NCBI GenBank assembly: GCA_029168955.1
Contig: JAPDOI010000020.1
Location: forward strand, 962,501-1,026,500
Direction of reading: 5' to 3'
Length of the DNA: 64,000 nucleotides
Source of the DNA: Aplectana chamaeleonis
Taxonomy: Eukaryota; Nematoda; Chromadorea; Rhabditida; Cosmocercidae
Shown: one piece after another, positions 54,992-64,000 of the stretch
Position numbering within the stretch: position 1 is the stretch's first letter
How the letters are laid out: the number at the start of each line of letters is the position of its first letter
Program-made: the position numbers and the translations under genes
The notes under the pieces: model-generated
What the model was told of the DNA's origin: nothing
Databases searched by the model: none
Seen by the model: the letters and a program-made list of their open reading frames with translations, nothing else

Positions 54992-55458
54992 AGGCAGTGT
55001 TCACGATAAATCTCGTTCTCGAGGTCTCGGTGTGAAACACTAAGTTGGCAGGTGTTGTAGAGGATAGGGTCGAAGAAAGGAAGGAAAACTGGCCAGAAAT
55101 AAATACAAACGGCTTTGAAAGCTCTCCCGGTGCGCCTACTCAGAACTCTCTGGGAAAGCTTTCCACGGCTTTAGAGTATCTAGGTTGATTGCTTCAACCT
55201 AGTTTCATTTAAGGCGCAGTAACCATTCCTCGAACGCACAATAAGCTTACTTCAGTGTTGCACCCATCCTACGTCAAGGCCTCGCAAAGGATACTGCAAA
55301 GCAGCACTGAGCTTACTTGAGACGTGCGTCAACGTTACCTCGAGGCTGCATTCATCCTACTTCAAGGCTGCGCAAAGGATACATTAAAACCGCACTAAGC
55401 TTACTTCAAAGCTGCATTGGCTCTACTTCAAGGCTGCGCTCACCCTAATTCAGCAGTG
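54992..55458. mobile_element. TTAA element, family 1, decayed (chain unit 6)
   Basis: The left tip AGGCAGTGTTCACGATAAAT is clear; the right tip is degraded (GCAGTGCT). 55139-55170 (CTCAGAACTCTCTGGGAAAG) is inverted relative to 58390-58415 in unit 10. The second half holds the short repeats at 55205-55450. Confidence 0.5.
55205..55450. repeat. degenerate ~50-bp tandem repeat
   Basis: Phrases CTTACTTCAAGGCTGC, CATCCTACTTCAAGGCTGCG and CAAAGGATAC alternate about five times with variation. Confidence 0.6.
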
Positions 55459-55462
55459 CTGA

Positions 55463-56077
55463 AGGCAGCATACACGCGAACAAACACTGTCAGAATTGAC
55501 AACATAAATAGGTGCGCACACCCTTCCATATAGCCTAACCCAGGTAGCCTGAAGCACTAAGCACTATTCAGGATGACAATATTTGAGCATTTCCGTCTCG
55601 TGAGCCTGTATTTTCTCACCCCCAAGAAGAAGTGAAGTTTGAGAAATCATGTGATGATTCAGAGTGATAGTACTGTAAAATGGGAATCTACGAGAGAAGC
55701 AGTTTGTGAAACAGAAGCACGGCATGCCTTCTACTCTACCAGCGAGATCCTCTACTTCAAAAGCCAGTCGAAGTAGAGCGGCAATCTTGAAAGTAGATAA
55801 TAATTATTCAATATGTAGACATACTGCGGTAAATCAAGTTGCCTCTCTTTAGACTTCGATTTGACCTTGCTATAGCTTAAAATTAGTGAATGTTTTCTTA
55901 AGTTCCACATTTCGTTATTTTACTTGGAATAGGAAATACAGACTTGTGAGGCGAGAATGTGGATACTTCATCCTAGATAGTTTTTGGTGCCTAACACTTC
56001 GTGGACAACATGGTAGGGGCCGCACGAGCCTATTCATGCTGTAATCTCAGCCATGATTGTGAGCATGCATTCTGCCT
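55463..56077. mobile_element. TTAA element, family 4 (chain unit 7)
   Basis: AGGCAGCATACACGCGAACA at the left and GAGCATGCATTCTGCCT at the right, degraded relative to 20248-20941. 615 bp, non-coding. Confidence 0.55.
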
Positions 56078-56081
56078 TCAA

Positions 56082-56568
56082 AGGTACAGTCCAACCTCAG
56101 CTAAGAAATGCGAGAGACTCCCATATTCATATTTGGTAAGTAGACCCACACCTATATAACACCTGCCAAGTGCGAGCTCTCAATTCTTCCGAATAAGCGA
56201 GTTATGGAAGGAAGCCATTCAAGCGCTCCTGCCAGCAAGAAGCCACTTTGGTACGCCCCTTCGAAGACTTTTCCGAGGCTCAACAGTGGCGAGATGAGCG
56301 ATTGTTTTCGATCAGATGTCCCGTTCTTCCTTTATTTTCAGCCTTCTTCTTCATTCAAGCCTGCTTGCAGAAATCGGTTGCAAAATGAGGGAAATTACAA
56401 GCCTCGGACAACTCGTCGGCCATGCTTTCGCCGCTCAATTTTGGAGAACTTTGAAGGACCAAAGTTCCGTCTGTAAGGGTCTAGTAAGATTTCAGAGAGA
56501 TCATTGGGTTCAGTGTGATATCGCCTTCAAGAAACAGAAAACGTTCTTGAGGTTGAGCTGTATCTACG
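56082..56568. mobile_element. TTAA element, family 2 (chain unit 8)
   Basis: AGGTACAGTCCAACCTCAGC at the left; the right end (TTCTTGAGGTTGAGCTGTAT) has lost its tip. 56569-56858 between it and the next unit is unassigned. Confidence 0.55.
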
Positions 56569-56862
56569 ATATCGCTTCGAGAAAATATTGTTCATTTTTG
56601 TAGTCTCCCGTCACTCCAATATCCCATTTCTCTCCTTTGTTGGAACGTTTCTGCCTGCATCAAACCACTTTTTGCCTAGAAGAGCCCTTTCTTGATAGAA
56701 TCCTTCTTCTGTCAATGTGATCTCTGGGTCAAACTTCGGCTCGACGACTGCGACAACGAAGGTGAAAAGAGCTTTCGTGTACCGACGATTTCGGTTCTCA
56801 GGCTGACATGACTCGTCGGCCTGCTTCAGGTCTCTTCGAAAATTTCTGCTAGAATAACATGA

Positions 56863-57342
56863 AGGCCGCGTTCACGATTTCGTTCCCGGAGTTTATGACT
56901 CAAAACAATGCGTTAGCCACTAAGTGTTACCTTGATTACAAAGAAACGGAGGGAAGCGCACTAAAAACGCCTTATTTCAGTGATATTCTTCTTTCTGGTC
57001 CGACTAGCTATCCGGTCGTATGTACATGTTTCTGGTGGTCGCCACCGATGAAAAAACGGGTTGGTCGAAAATGGAAGAATATTTTAGGCAAAACAGTAAT
57101 AGTTTGGGTCCGAAAGAAAGGACGGAGCAAACGAGTAAAGAATTTCGAAGGACTGGTCCGCGAAAGATTACATTGTTACAACAAACAGTTCCAGTGAGAG
57201 TTAAGAGGCTGGATGACAGCACAGCTTTTCGGGTAATTCTGGCGCGTTTTTCTCTGTTTTTGCATTATTTAAGCTCTATCCGAGTGCCAAGCAATTGATC
57301 TAGCAGATAATCTCGGAATTGAAGATTATCGTAATACTGTCT
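56863..57342. mobile_element. TTAA element, family 1 (chain unit 9)
   Basis: AGGCCGCGTTCACGATTTCG to GAAGATTATCGTAATACTGTC, 480 bp. The interior is reversed relative to the 9155 element, with CAACAAACAGTTCC/TGTTCGTTG parts in common. The plus-strand frames here are repeat-derived. Confidence 0.65.
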
Positions 57343-57345
57343 TGA

Positions 57346-58706
57346 AGGGCAGAGTTCACGACGATTTCAGTTGCCGAGCTCTCAGTTGAATGCGCTGTTC
57401 ATCATGAATCATTATGAAAGCTAAAATCACGAAGAAACTGTAAAAACGACCGATACGCCTCATTCCAGTGACATCATTCTCTGATTAAGACTAGTTTTCC
57501 AGTAGAACAAAGGGATTTTGACCGACGAATAATGGGCGAACTAAAAATGAATGTTTATGTCGTTAATCCCTGGAAGGGGAAGCAGCGACGACCAGTATGA
57601 TAGATCTATCCCAAAGTCGAGCAGTTTTTTTTTGAAGAGAACAAGATGTTAGAAGTGGATTTACAACTCCAAGATAGCGAGATAATAGCTGCATCGCGGT
57701 TTCTAGAGATGAGATACAAACCATTTTACAAAAACAGTACTGATTACATCAATGATTTGATTTTCCAGAGTGCAGACATTAGGTCCAGAGAAAGAAAGGA
57801 ACAAAAGAAAATCCGGAATTTACTGCGGGCGGTGGCTGAAAGCTTTTATTGTCCCCACGAACAGTTCCTCTAAAAGTATTGGGGCTGAGTGAAAGAACTG
57901 GAATTCAAATTTTTCTTCATTTTTAATCTACCTTATGATCGAGTTGTAATCTTAAAATCGAAAACTGTCGGAACACAACCTTGGAATCGAGGATTTAAAG
58001 GCAACAAAGGCGGAGAAAAAGGAGGAAAAAGGAAGGAGAATGACAAGAACAACTGATGACCGGATGCTTGCACTCTTTCCTGTGAGTGGTAGCAGAGACA
58101 CGTTAGACTTCAGTCGATACGTAGGATTCTCGCTCACGCCGTTATCGCAAGCTTACCGCGTCTATAGTCCCCGTTTGCTTTGCGCGACTATTCGGTTTTC
58201 CGTTAGCTTCGACACTTAATCAACTCCAGGTAAAGCTTAGTGCGAGCTTAGAAAACGACGCATTAAGCATACATGGAGGCGATGCATGCCCGACGGGTTT
58301 TAAACTCGCAGGAAGCTTAAAACCGTAAAATTTCGATGAATTAGACGGGCGAAGCCTACTTTCGGCCCAATTAGACGCAGTAAGCTTTCCCAGAAAGTTC
58401 TGAGTACCTATCCCGGTCCGCCCCCAATCGGACGAGCTTGTGGCGCCGCACACGTTTTGATGGCAAATTGCCATGCAACTCAGCCGCAGTTAGCATTATC
58501 GATTCGCGCAGAATTCGGGATTAGCGCGCGCTCGCCGAAATCAGCAGGGCCCATGATTCTCGTCCACGCCTTAAATTTAGAAACCGTTATTTTGACTTAT
58601 TCTGGACGTTTTTCTTCCCTGTTTCTTCACTATTAATTACTTCACCACCAAAACAATCCGATTTTTGGGTCGAACTCGAGTGCGATATTCATCGTGAACA
58701 CTGCCT
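57346..58706. mobile_element. TTAA element(s), family 1 (chain unit 10)
   Basis: AGGGCAGAGTTCACGACGAT begins it and TTCATCGTGAACACTGCCT ends it at the outer TTAA (58707-58710). At 1361 bp it is longer than other copies and probably holds another insertion. A TTTAAAGGCAACAAAGGC block at 57995 may be an internal joint. Confidence 0.5.
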
Positions 58707-58868
58707 TTAAGATTGGGCGAAAGTGGAGCAGACAGCAACTAACATTGGTAACCTACAGTCTTTCAGGCCACCTCCCGGAAAGTTAGAAAATCTGAGGAGC
58801 TGAACACTTGAGCAGGCTGAAATCTTTGGCAATGTTTGTTGCACTGTTCGTAAATGGCGTCGAATCTA

Positions 58869-59980
58869 ACAAGGGAACTACTATAAGTCATACCAACCAT
58901 TCCAAATGAAATGTACTTTTCCAGAACCATTTTCGAACGTTAGGTCCGAATATGCCCGTCGCAGCTACCTAGACTCTTTCTGAAAAAAGTTATGAGCGCT
59001 TCTAAAGCTTCGCGGCAAGGTAAGGGTACCCTGAGACTTAGACCAAACTACAGTATACCCACCGTAATCTACCGTAAGCTGTCAAAAATCGATAAACTGA
59101 CATCAGATTCGTGTTGAGCACTCCAAATAACCCCCCCCCTGAACGATTTGAGCCACATCTGTCGTCACATTCCGGAAATAGTCAAAAGTGGATTTTGCCG
59201 TCAAATTTTTCTCTCGGTGGGAAGCCTTGAACAAAGTTATTCGAAAACTTCGGAAAAACGGCAAATAAACCTCAGATTTGTGATCAGCACTCCAAATATA
59301 CTCTGTTTATCTTGAATTGCACAAAACACGGTCTGCCAATAGTCCTCTAATTGGCCCGCTAGTACCGTAGTGTACGTCCACGACGCGTTCTCGGCAGACC
59401 CGGGTGGCAGGGTGGGTGGCCGAGTGACGGCATTGACGAATTGACTGCTCTGCACACCGGCTGCACACCCGGGTCTGCCGAGAAAGCGTCGTGGACGTAC
59501 ACTACGGTACTAGCGGGCCAATTAGAGGACTATTGGCGGACCATGTTTTGTGCAATTCAAGATAAACAGAGTATAACCTCCCGAGGGCGAATTTTAAGTC
59601 AAATCTGGAATATTTTTCTTTAACGCTTCCTGTATCCAGTAATTGATGTAATTGAACGCTGAATCGAAAATCCGTACAAGTCCAAAGCGCTATCAATCTG
59701 CAGAATGTTCGGAAAATATGCTTCCACCCAAAATTTCTCAAGAGGGGTTGTTTTGGGCCCTGAACACGATTATGAGGTCCGTTTCCGGATTTTCGTAAAA
59801 TTATTGCGCTTCCTGGAGGGTACAATATGTGCGAAAATCAGGGAAAAAAACGCCCATAACTTTTTTCAAAAAAATTCTAGGCAGCTTCGAAAGGTATATT
59901 CGAACTCCACGTCGAAAAATGATTCTTGAAAAGTACATTTCAATCGAAATGGCCAGTTTGGCTAATAGTAGTTCTCTTGT
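58869..59980. mobile_element. TA element, ACAAGRGAAC tips, 1112 bp
   Basis: ACAAGGGAACTACTATAAGT and TAGTAGTTCTCTTGT are inverted; TA flanks both (58867-58868, 59981-59982). The tips match those of the foldback element at 26060. A nested inverted repeat (about 59296-59576, AGTCCTCTAATTGGCCCGCT paired) fills the middle. No transposase is left. Confidence 0.7.
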
Positions 59981-59982
59981 TA

Positions 59983-60823
59983 GAGTCCTCTTCAGCAGCT
60001 AAACATTTCAAATGAAACTACCATTTTTCCAAGACTTTGGGGCTGACTTGTAGTGACTTTATGGATTGCACGCTCCGCAGCAGCTTACCTGAGGATAAAA
60101 ATTAGCTCAATAAGACAAAAGTAGGGAAACTTAATAAAAAATGAGCCTGACTTCGAGTTAGAAGGAAAAAATGCTGGTGGAAAGAGGAAAGTTCAACTTA
60201 CCCACCACCTCTGCGTTTGCTCTAAACATTGGTATACATTATTGAAAAAAAACTCTGAAATAAAGTTAAGTAAAGCCTATCGAGTCTGTTGAATCAGCTG
60301 CTTTTAAAGTCGCGTGTGTATGTATTTAGGGCGTGAGCGTAATCATATGCGATCCAATCAACGGAAGTTGATCCGAGATCGACCGAGCGGTCACTTTTTC
60401 CTCGAGCCGGATGCACAGTATTCAAAGTAGATACGTAGTTAGAGTTTTTCAGACTTTCAGTACATGCTATGAAATTACAGATTAGTATACACACAGCGCA
60501 TACCCTGTGTCAAGAATAAATGATGGTTGTATGAAAACATTAGAGAAGGGTTGAAACGAAAAATTTCTCTCTAGCAGAAATGCGCAACAACAGGGTCTTA
60601 ATATGAATTTGACAAGGACGGTATCACAGATGACTGCAGAAATCAATTGAACGTTTGGAATGATACATGTACCAGTAAGGGCGAGTACATACAATGTAGG
60701 AGCGACCTAAGAACAACACGTCAGAAACCGGCTGCTATGCAGCAGATGCAATCTATGATGATTGCAAAGTACTGTAATTGTTTGATTACGGTAGAATAGG
60801 AATGGAATAGAAGAATCACCATA
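59983..60823. other. no recognisable gene
   Basis: AT-rich sequence with short frames only; no family motif, RNA gene or repeat boundary was seen. Confidence 0.45.
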
Positions 60824-61061
60824 CAGCTGACCGCAACAGCAATAGATGACAGGTAGCGGTTGGACTCGCACTAAAATTCGGTAGAATCTTGCACTTTGCC
60901 AGATTTCGTCATCGATCGGCGCCAACCGTCGTTCCTCTGCTCACGAGACTAGCAGCTGTGGCGCCGATCGATGATTTGAAATCTGGCAAAATGCCAGATT
61001 CTACCGTAGTTTAGTGCGAGTCCGCAACCGCACCATGTCCTTTAAACATTGCGGTCAACTG
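60824..61061. mobile_element. palindromic TA MITE, copy 3
   Basis: CAGCTGACCGCAACAGC at the degraded left end, then the shared TTGCACTTTGCCAGATTTCG core and its mirror, to CATTGCGGTCAACTG. TA lies on both sides (60822-60823, 61062-61063). Confidence 0.75.
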
Positions 61062-61103
61062 TATGAGGTGCTGAAAGACCTAATGCTGTTCCGAGTGACT
61101 TAG

Positions 61104-61525
61104 AGGCACAGTACACCCAAAAAGTTAATTTTCAGATTTTATGCTTATCTTGGAGAGAGTCACACGCTGATCACAGTGGTATCTCTGAAATCGTCCAGGA
61201 CCTCCTTTGAACAGACTCATGGATCTTCAAAGATGCCTAGATTTTGAGGGTGAAAAATTGGTGGACGAGTTGTCTCGGGCCTGTATTTCTCTTCATTCGC
61301 AATCGTTGCGTGAGACTGAAGAACGACGATTTGTTGGAATTCATCCATCCTTCGAACCGCTATCGAGTTCGAAAATCTGTTAGGGGGTCGGGCCTGTGGT
61401 GGTCGCTTATATATCGCTTATTTGGGGGAACTGAGATCTCGCATTTGGCACGTGTTATACAGGAGGGGCCTTCTACACGATTACATGAAAATCTCAAAAT
61501 CTATATCTGAGGGTGTAGTGTGCCT
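61104..61525. mobile_element. TTAA element, family 2, solitary
   Basis: AGGCACAGTACACCCAAAAA and GAGGGTGTAGTGTGCCT close 422 bp; flanks TTAG and CTAA are one change from TTAA each. The interior is the reverse of 53730-54211. Confidence 0.7.
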
Positions 61526-61601
61526 CTAAAGTTTCGAGAGAGTTACAAGAATCAATTTATGGAATGCCATAGCAGGTGTACCCAGTGAATTGAGTTTTGA
61601 G

Positions 61602-61631
61602 TTTATTTATTTATTTATTTATTTATTTATA
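61602..61631. repeat. (TTTA)n microsatellite
   Basis: About seven perfect TTTA units. Confidence 0.95.
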
Positions 61632-62120
61632 CGCGCTTTCGGGCATGCCAACAACAAAAAAAAATCGAGAGCAGTACTCAAAAGGCAAACAGACAGAAAA
61701 GAATAAAAACACAAAAACAAAACAAATAAAATAAAATCAGCACCGGACATCATCAAGTCATATGTACGTGACCTGGGAGCATCAACTTGCAGAGACAGTA
61801 ATCGACATGGCTTCACGTAAATGAGGCAGATCATGCAGAGGCACGTAGAACGGTTTCACAAAGTGCTCGAAGCCGGTAACTACAAGTTATCTCCAAGAGG
61901 GAGCACTTAGAGTCCGACCATCACAGGTTACATTTTGGGATAGGTGCGAAACGATAAAGCTTCCCTTCGGATGTTTGTGATTCATGGCCATACCTACACA
62001 CCGCATCTACACAGCGAATACCGGAGACTATTCCCGGGTAGAGTTGCATCATTCAAATAAAATCAACGAGTCCGTGTGGGGCAGATGGCTCGAATGATTC
62101 AAATAAGTAGAAAGAACTGA

Positions 62121-63768
62121 CAGTGAAACTACTATAAGTGAGTCTGACCGTTCCAAATGAAATGCAGTTTTCTAGAGCCATTTCTTGGACGTACATATGC
62201 CCTTCCCTGATGATTAAAACCACAATGAAAGAAGTTATAGGCGTTTATCCCCTAATTTTTGAGCACAAATGCAACTTCCAAAACGCGCAGCAATCACTCG
62301 CGAATCGGGGGAGTGGACCTCATAATCGTATTCAGCTCCCGAAAAAAGTCCTAGACGAAATTTGGGTGAACGGCTCGATTTTTCGCTTTTCTGCCTATCT
62401 TAAAGAAAATTTCACGCTGATCACAATGGTGTCTTCAAAATCGCTCAGAACTCACTACGAACTGAGTTAGGGCTCCTCAAAAATTTCGAATTTGAACTGG
62501 TAGAAGTTCGCGGACGAGTTGTCACGAGCCTGTATTTTCTCGTTATTCGCATCCATCAGTCTCAAGCAGGTCACAATATGAAGCCAGACCGAAATCAAAA
62601 GGAAGAACATAGATTTCGAACTAAATTATACGCGCGTCTCTTCCCTATTGAGGTCGGAGACTTGCCAGTGGGCGTTGCCCTTTTTTTCTTTCAAGGGGGC
62701 GTAGTCGACTTTTTCCTAGCTTTTCTGGCTTATTTGAGCGAATTGCGATTTCCCTTCATTCTCAACGTCTCTCTTTACGCAGGTCGGCTCGCACACATCG
62801 GCTGCAAAAAATGGGAGTTACAAGCCTCGGACAACTCGTCCACAATGCTACCCCTAGCTGAATTTTGAGGAGCCATAACTCCATTTCCATGGAGTCTTGT
62901 ACGATTCCAGGGACATCGTTGAAATCAGCATAGGACCATTTTCAAGATAGGCGGAAAAACAGAAGAACGACTTTTATCGTGAATACTGCCTTGGAGTTAA
63001 CATAGAGTGAAAGCGTTATGGACTTGTACGTAATGTAGGTTGAGCGTTTACTTGTATAAATTAGGAGGTTCTGGAAGTGTTTAGGAAAAGTGTTTCAGTT
63101 TTGAACCGAAACATCCCCATGTATGTAGGTTCTTTGGGTTACTTATCACGAATCTTAAGGCTTTTCAGAGTTTTAGACTCATTTTCTGCAGAGCTCCCCA
63201 TTGGGGGCAATTGTGGGGCCAAAGTCCCGCAACCCGGAATGCTTCAGTAGGTATGGCTCGGAGTCCTTCCCTGCTGGTTGTTTGGGGTGCTCAACGCGAA
63301 TCTGATGTCCGTTCATCGATTTTTGACAGATTCCGGTGGGTAGTTTGGTTAATGTCTCAGATAAGACTCAAAATTTCTCTGCGGGGGTTACTGGGGGTGC
63401 TGAATACGAATTTGATGTTCATTTTTTATTTCGAATTATTAAGGTAGATTTTGTTCCATAAATGGCATGGCACCTTCCGGAAACCTCGGAATTTTGATAA
63501 GCGCGCCCCAGATTAGTGTTCACCGTCCTAAGTTACCCCTATATACAAGTTATAAGCAGAATCCTAGATAAAAAATTTCAAAACACCTAAAAAATCCCTT
63601 GTGGGTGGGATCTTGCCCCGAGGCTTCAAGAAACGTCTATAGCTTTTTTCAGAGTGGTTTTTAGGCAGCTGCTAAAAGCATATTTGAATTATATGTACGT
63701 TCAGAATGATTCTAGAAAAGTACGTTTGATTCGGAATGGCCAAGCTGAGTAAAAGTAGTTCTCTTGTA
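62121..63768. mobile_element. relic of ACAAGRGAAC element with family 2/1 insert
   Basis: The left tip GTGAAACTACTATAAGTGAG and right tip AAAAGTAGTTCTCTTGTAAG are decayed copies of the 58869 tips. Inside, 62400-62990 matches family 2 interiors back to back and ends TTTATCGTGAATACTGCC, a family 1 tip at about 62993. Boundaries are approximate. Confidence 0.45.
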
Positions 63769-63832
63769 AGAAGAAAAATCGGAAAAGTCTAGAGAATTCC
63801 TGAAGGAAGCAGACTATGCATAATTGGAATAA

Positions 63833-64000
63833 AGGCATTGTACACGATAATCTTCGATTTTGAAATCAATCGCTTAATCGATTGTTTGGCCCCCGGGTAT
63901 AACTGAATTTGACGAAGAAATTTTAAAAAATGCACCAGAAGGGCACGAAATGCTCTACTCTCACCCCACCTCTTCTCACAGGAAGTGTTCGTTGTGAATA
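63833..64000. mobile_element. TTAA element, family 1, cut by window end
   Basis: AGGCATTGTACACGATAATC begins a copy whose next 150 bp follow the start of the 9155 element (CGATTGTTTGGCCCCCG). The other end lies beyond the window. Confidence 0.65.

Larger units (their letters stand above)
51385..58706. repeat. 7.3-kb end-to-end chain of TTAA elements
   Basis: Successive elements abut with a single TTAA-like tetramer at most joints: 51844 TCAA, 52387 TTGA, 53726 TTAA, 54212 TTAA, 54988 TTGA, 56078 TCAA. Those near 55459, 56859 and 57343 are more decayed. Outer flanks are TTAA at 51381-51384 and 58707-58710. The units belong to four tip families. Individual units are listed separately. Confidence 0.75.

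Noticed and set aside
57020..57298. 92-aa plus-strand frame
   Set aside because: Lies inside a family 1 TTAA element and recurs broken in other copies; not a host gene.
1..64000. CRISPR arrays, bacterial operons, rRNA, SL RNA and U-RNA genes
   Set aside because: None seen; the direct repeats are satellites or transposon parts, and gene structure is eukaryotic.

Overview
The window reads as eukaryotic, most likely a clade V parasitic nematode of the strongylid/hookworm type. This rests on four things. Several predicted first exons start a few bases after a TTTCAG-like acceptor, as expected for spliced-leader trans-splicing. Small introns of 53-64 bp sit next to multi-kb introns. Recognised protein exons are of nematode type. 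The repeat load includes TTAA- and TA-flanked palindromic elements, RTE, CR1 and Penelope-like relics. The species cannot be named from sequence alone. There are no bacterial operons, CRISPR arrays or rRNA genes.

Two multi-exon protein genes are well supported. On the minus strand, a complete family-31 galactosyltransferase runs 50828->40839 in seven exons (341 codons plus stop). On the plus strand, a FLYWCH-like zinc-binding protein runs 28129->36094 in four exons (268 aa) with a 7.0-kb first intron. Two intact exons (3593-3961 and 22209-22686) and one broken exon (17347-17652) encode the double helix-turn-helix DNA-binding half of mariner-type transposases, with no catalytic domain next to them. 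A spliced gene of unknown function lies at 21005-21821. Short terminal exons at 1471-1571 and 15162-15232 look like paralogues and hint at a duplicated block.

The rest is mostly transposon-derived. Layout: 1-4 kb, HTH unit 1; 4-8 kb, unassigned; 8-13.5 kb, a 40-bp satellite, a TTAA element, a 2.4-kb head-to-head Penelope palindrome and a second satellite; 15-20 kb, HTH unit 2 (broken), tRNA-like sequence, MITEs and two more satellites; 20-23 kb, a giant palindrome, the unknown gene and HTH unit 3; 25.7-27.7 kb, a CR1 relic split by a foldback element carrying a DDE transposase tail; 28-36 kb, the FLYWCH-like gene; 36-40 kb, Harbinger-like and TTAA elements; 40.8-50.8 kb, the galactosyltransferase; 51.4-58.7 kb, an unbroken end-to-end chain of TTAA elements; 58.9-64 kb, further TA and TTAA elements.

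The genes do not form an operon or pathway. They share a pattern: exons keep reading frame and splice sites while large introns have filled with DNA transposons, many with exact target-site duplications. The most unusual structures are the TTAA chain, an element inserted at TTAA inside an RTE reading frame, the DDE/tRNA-like foldback in CR1, and the repeated stand-alone mariner DNA-binding exons.
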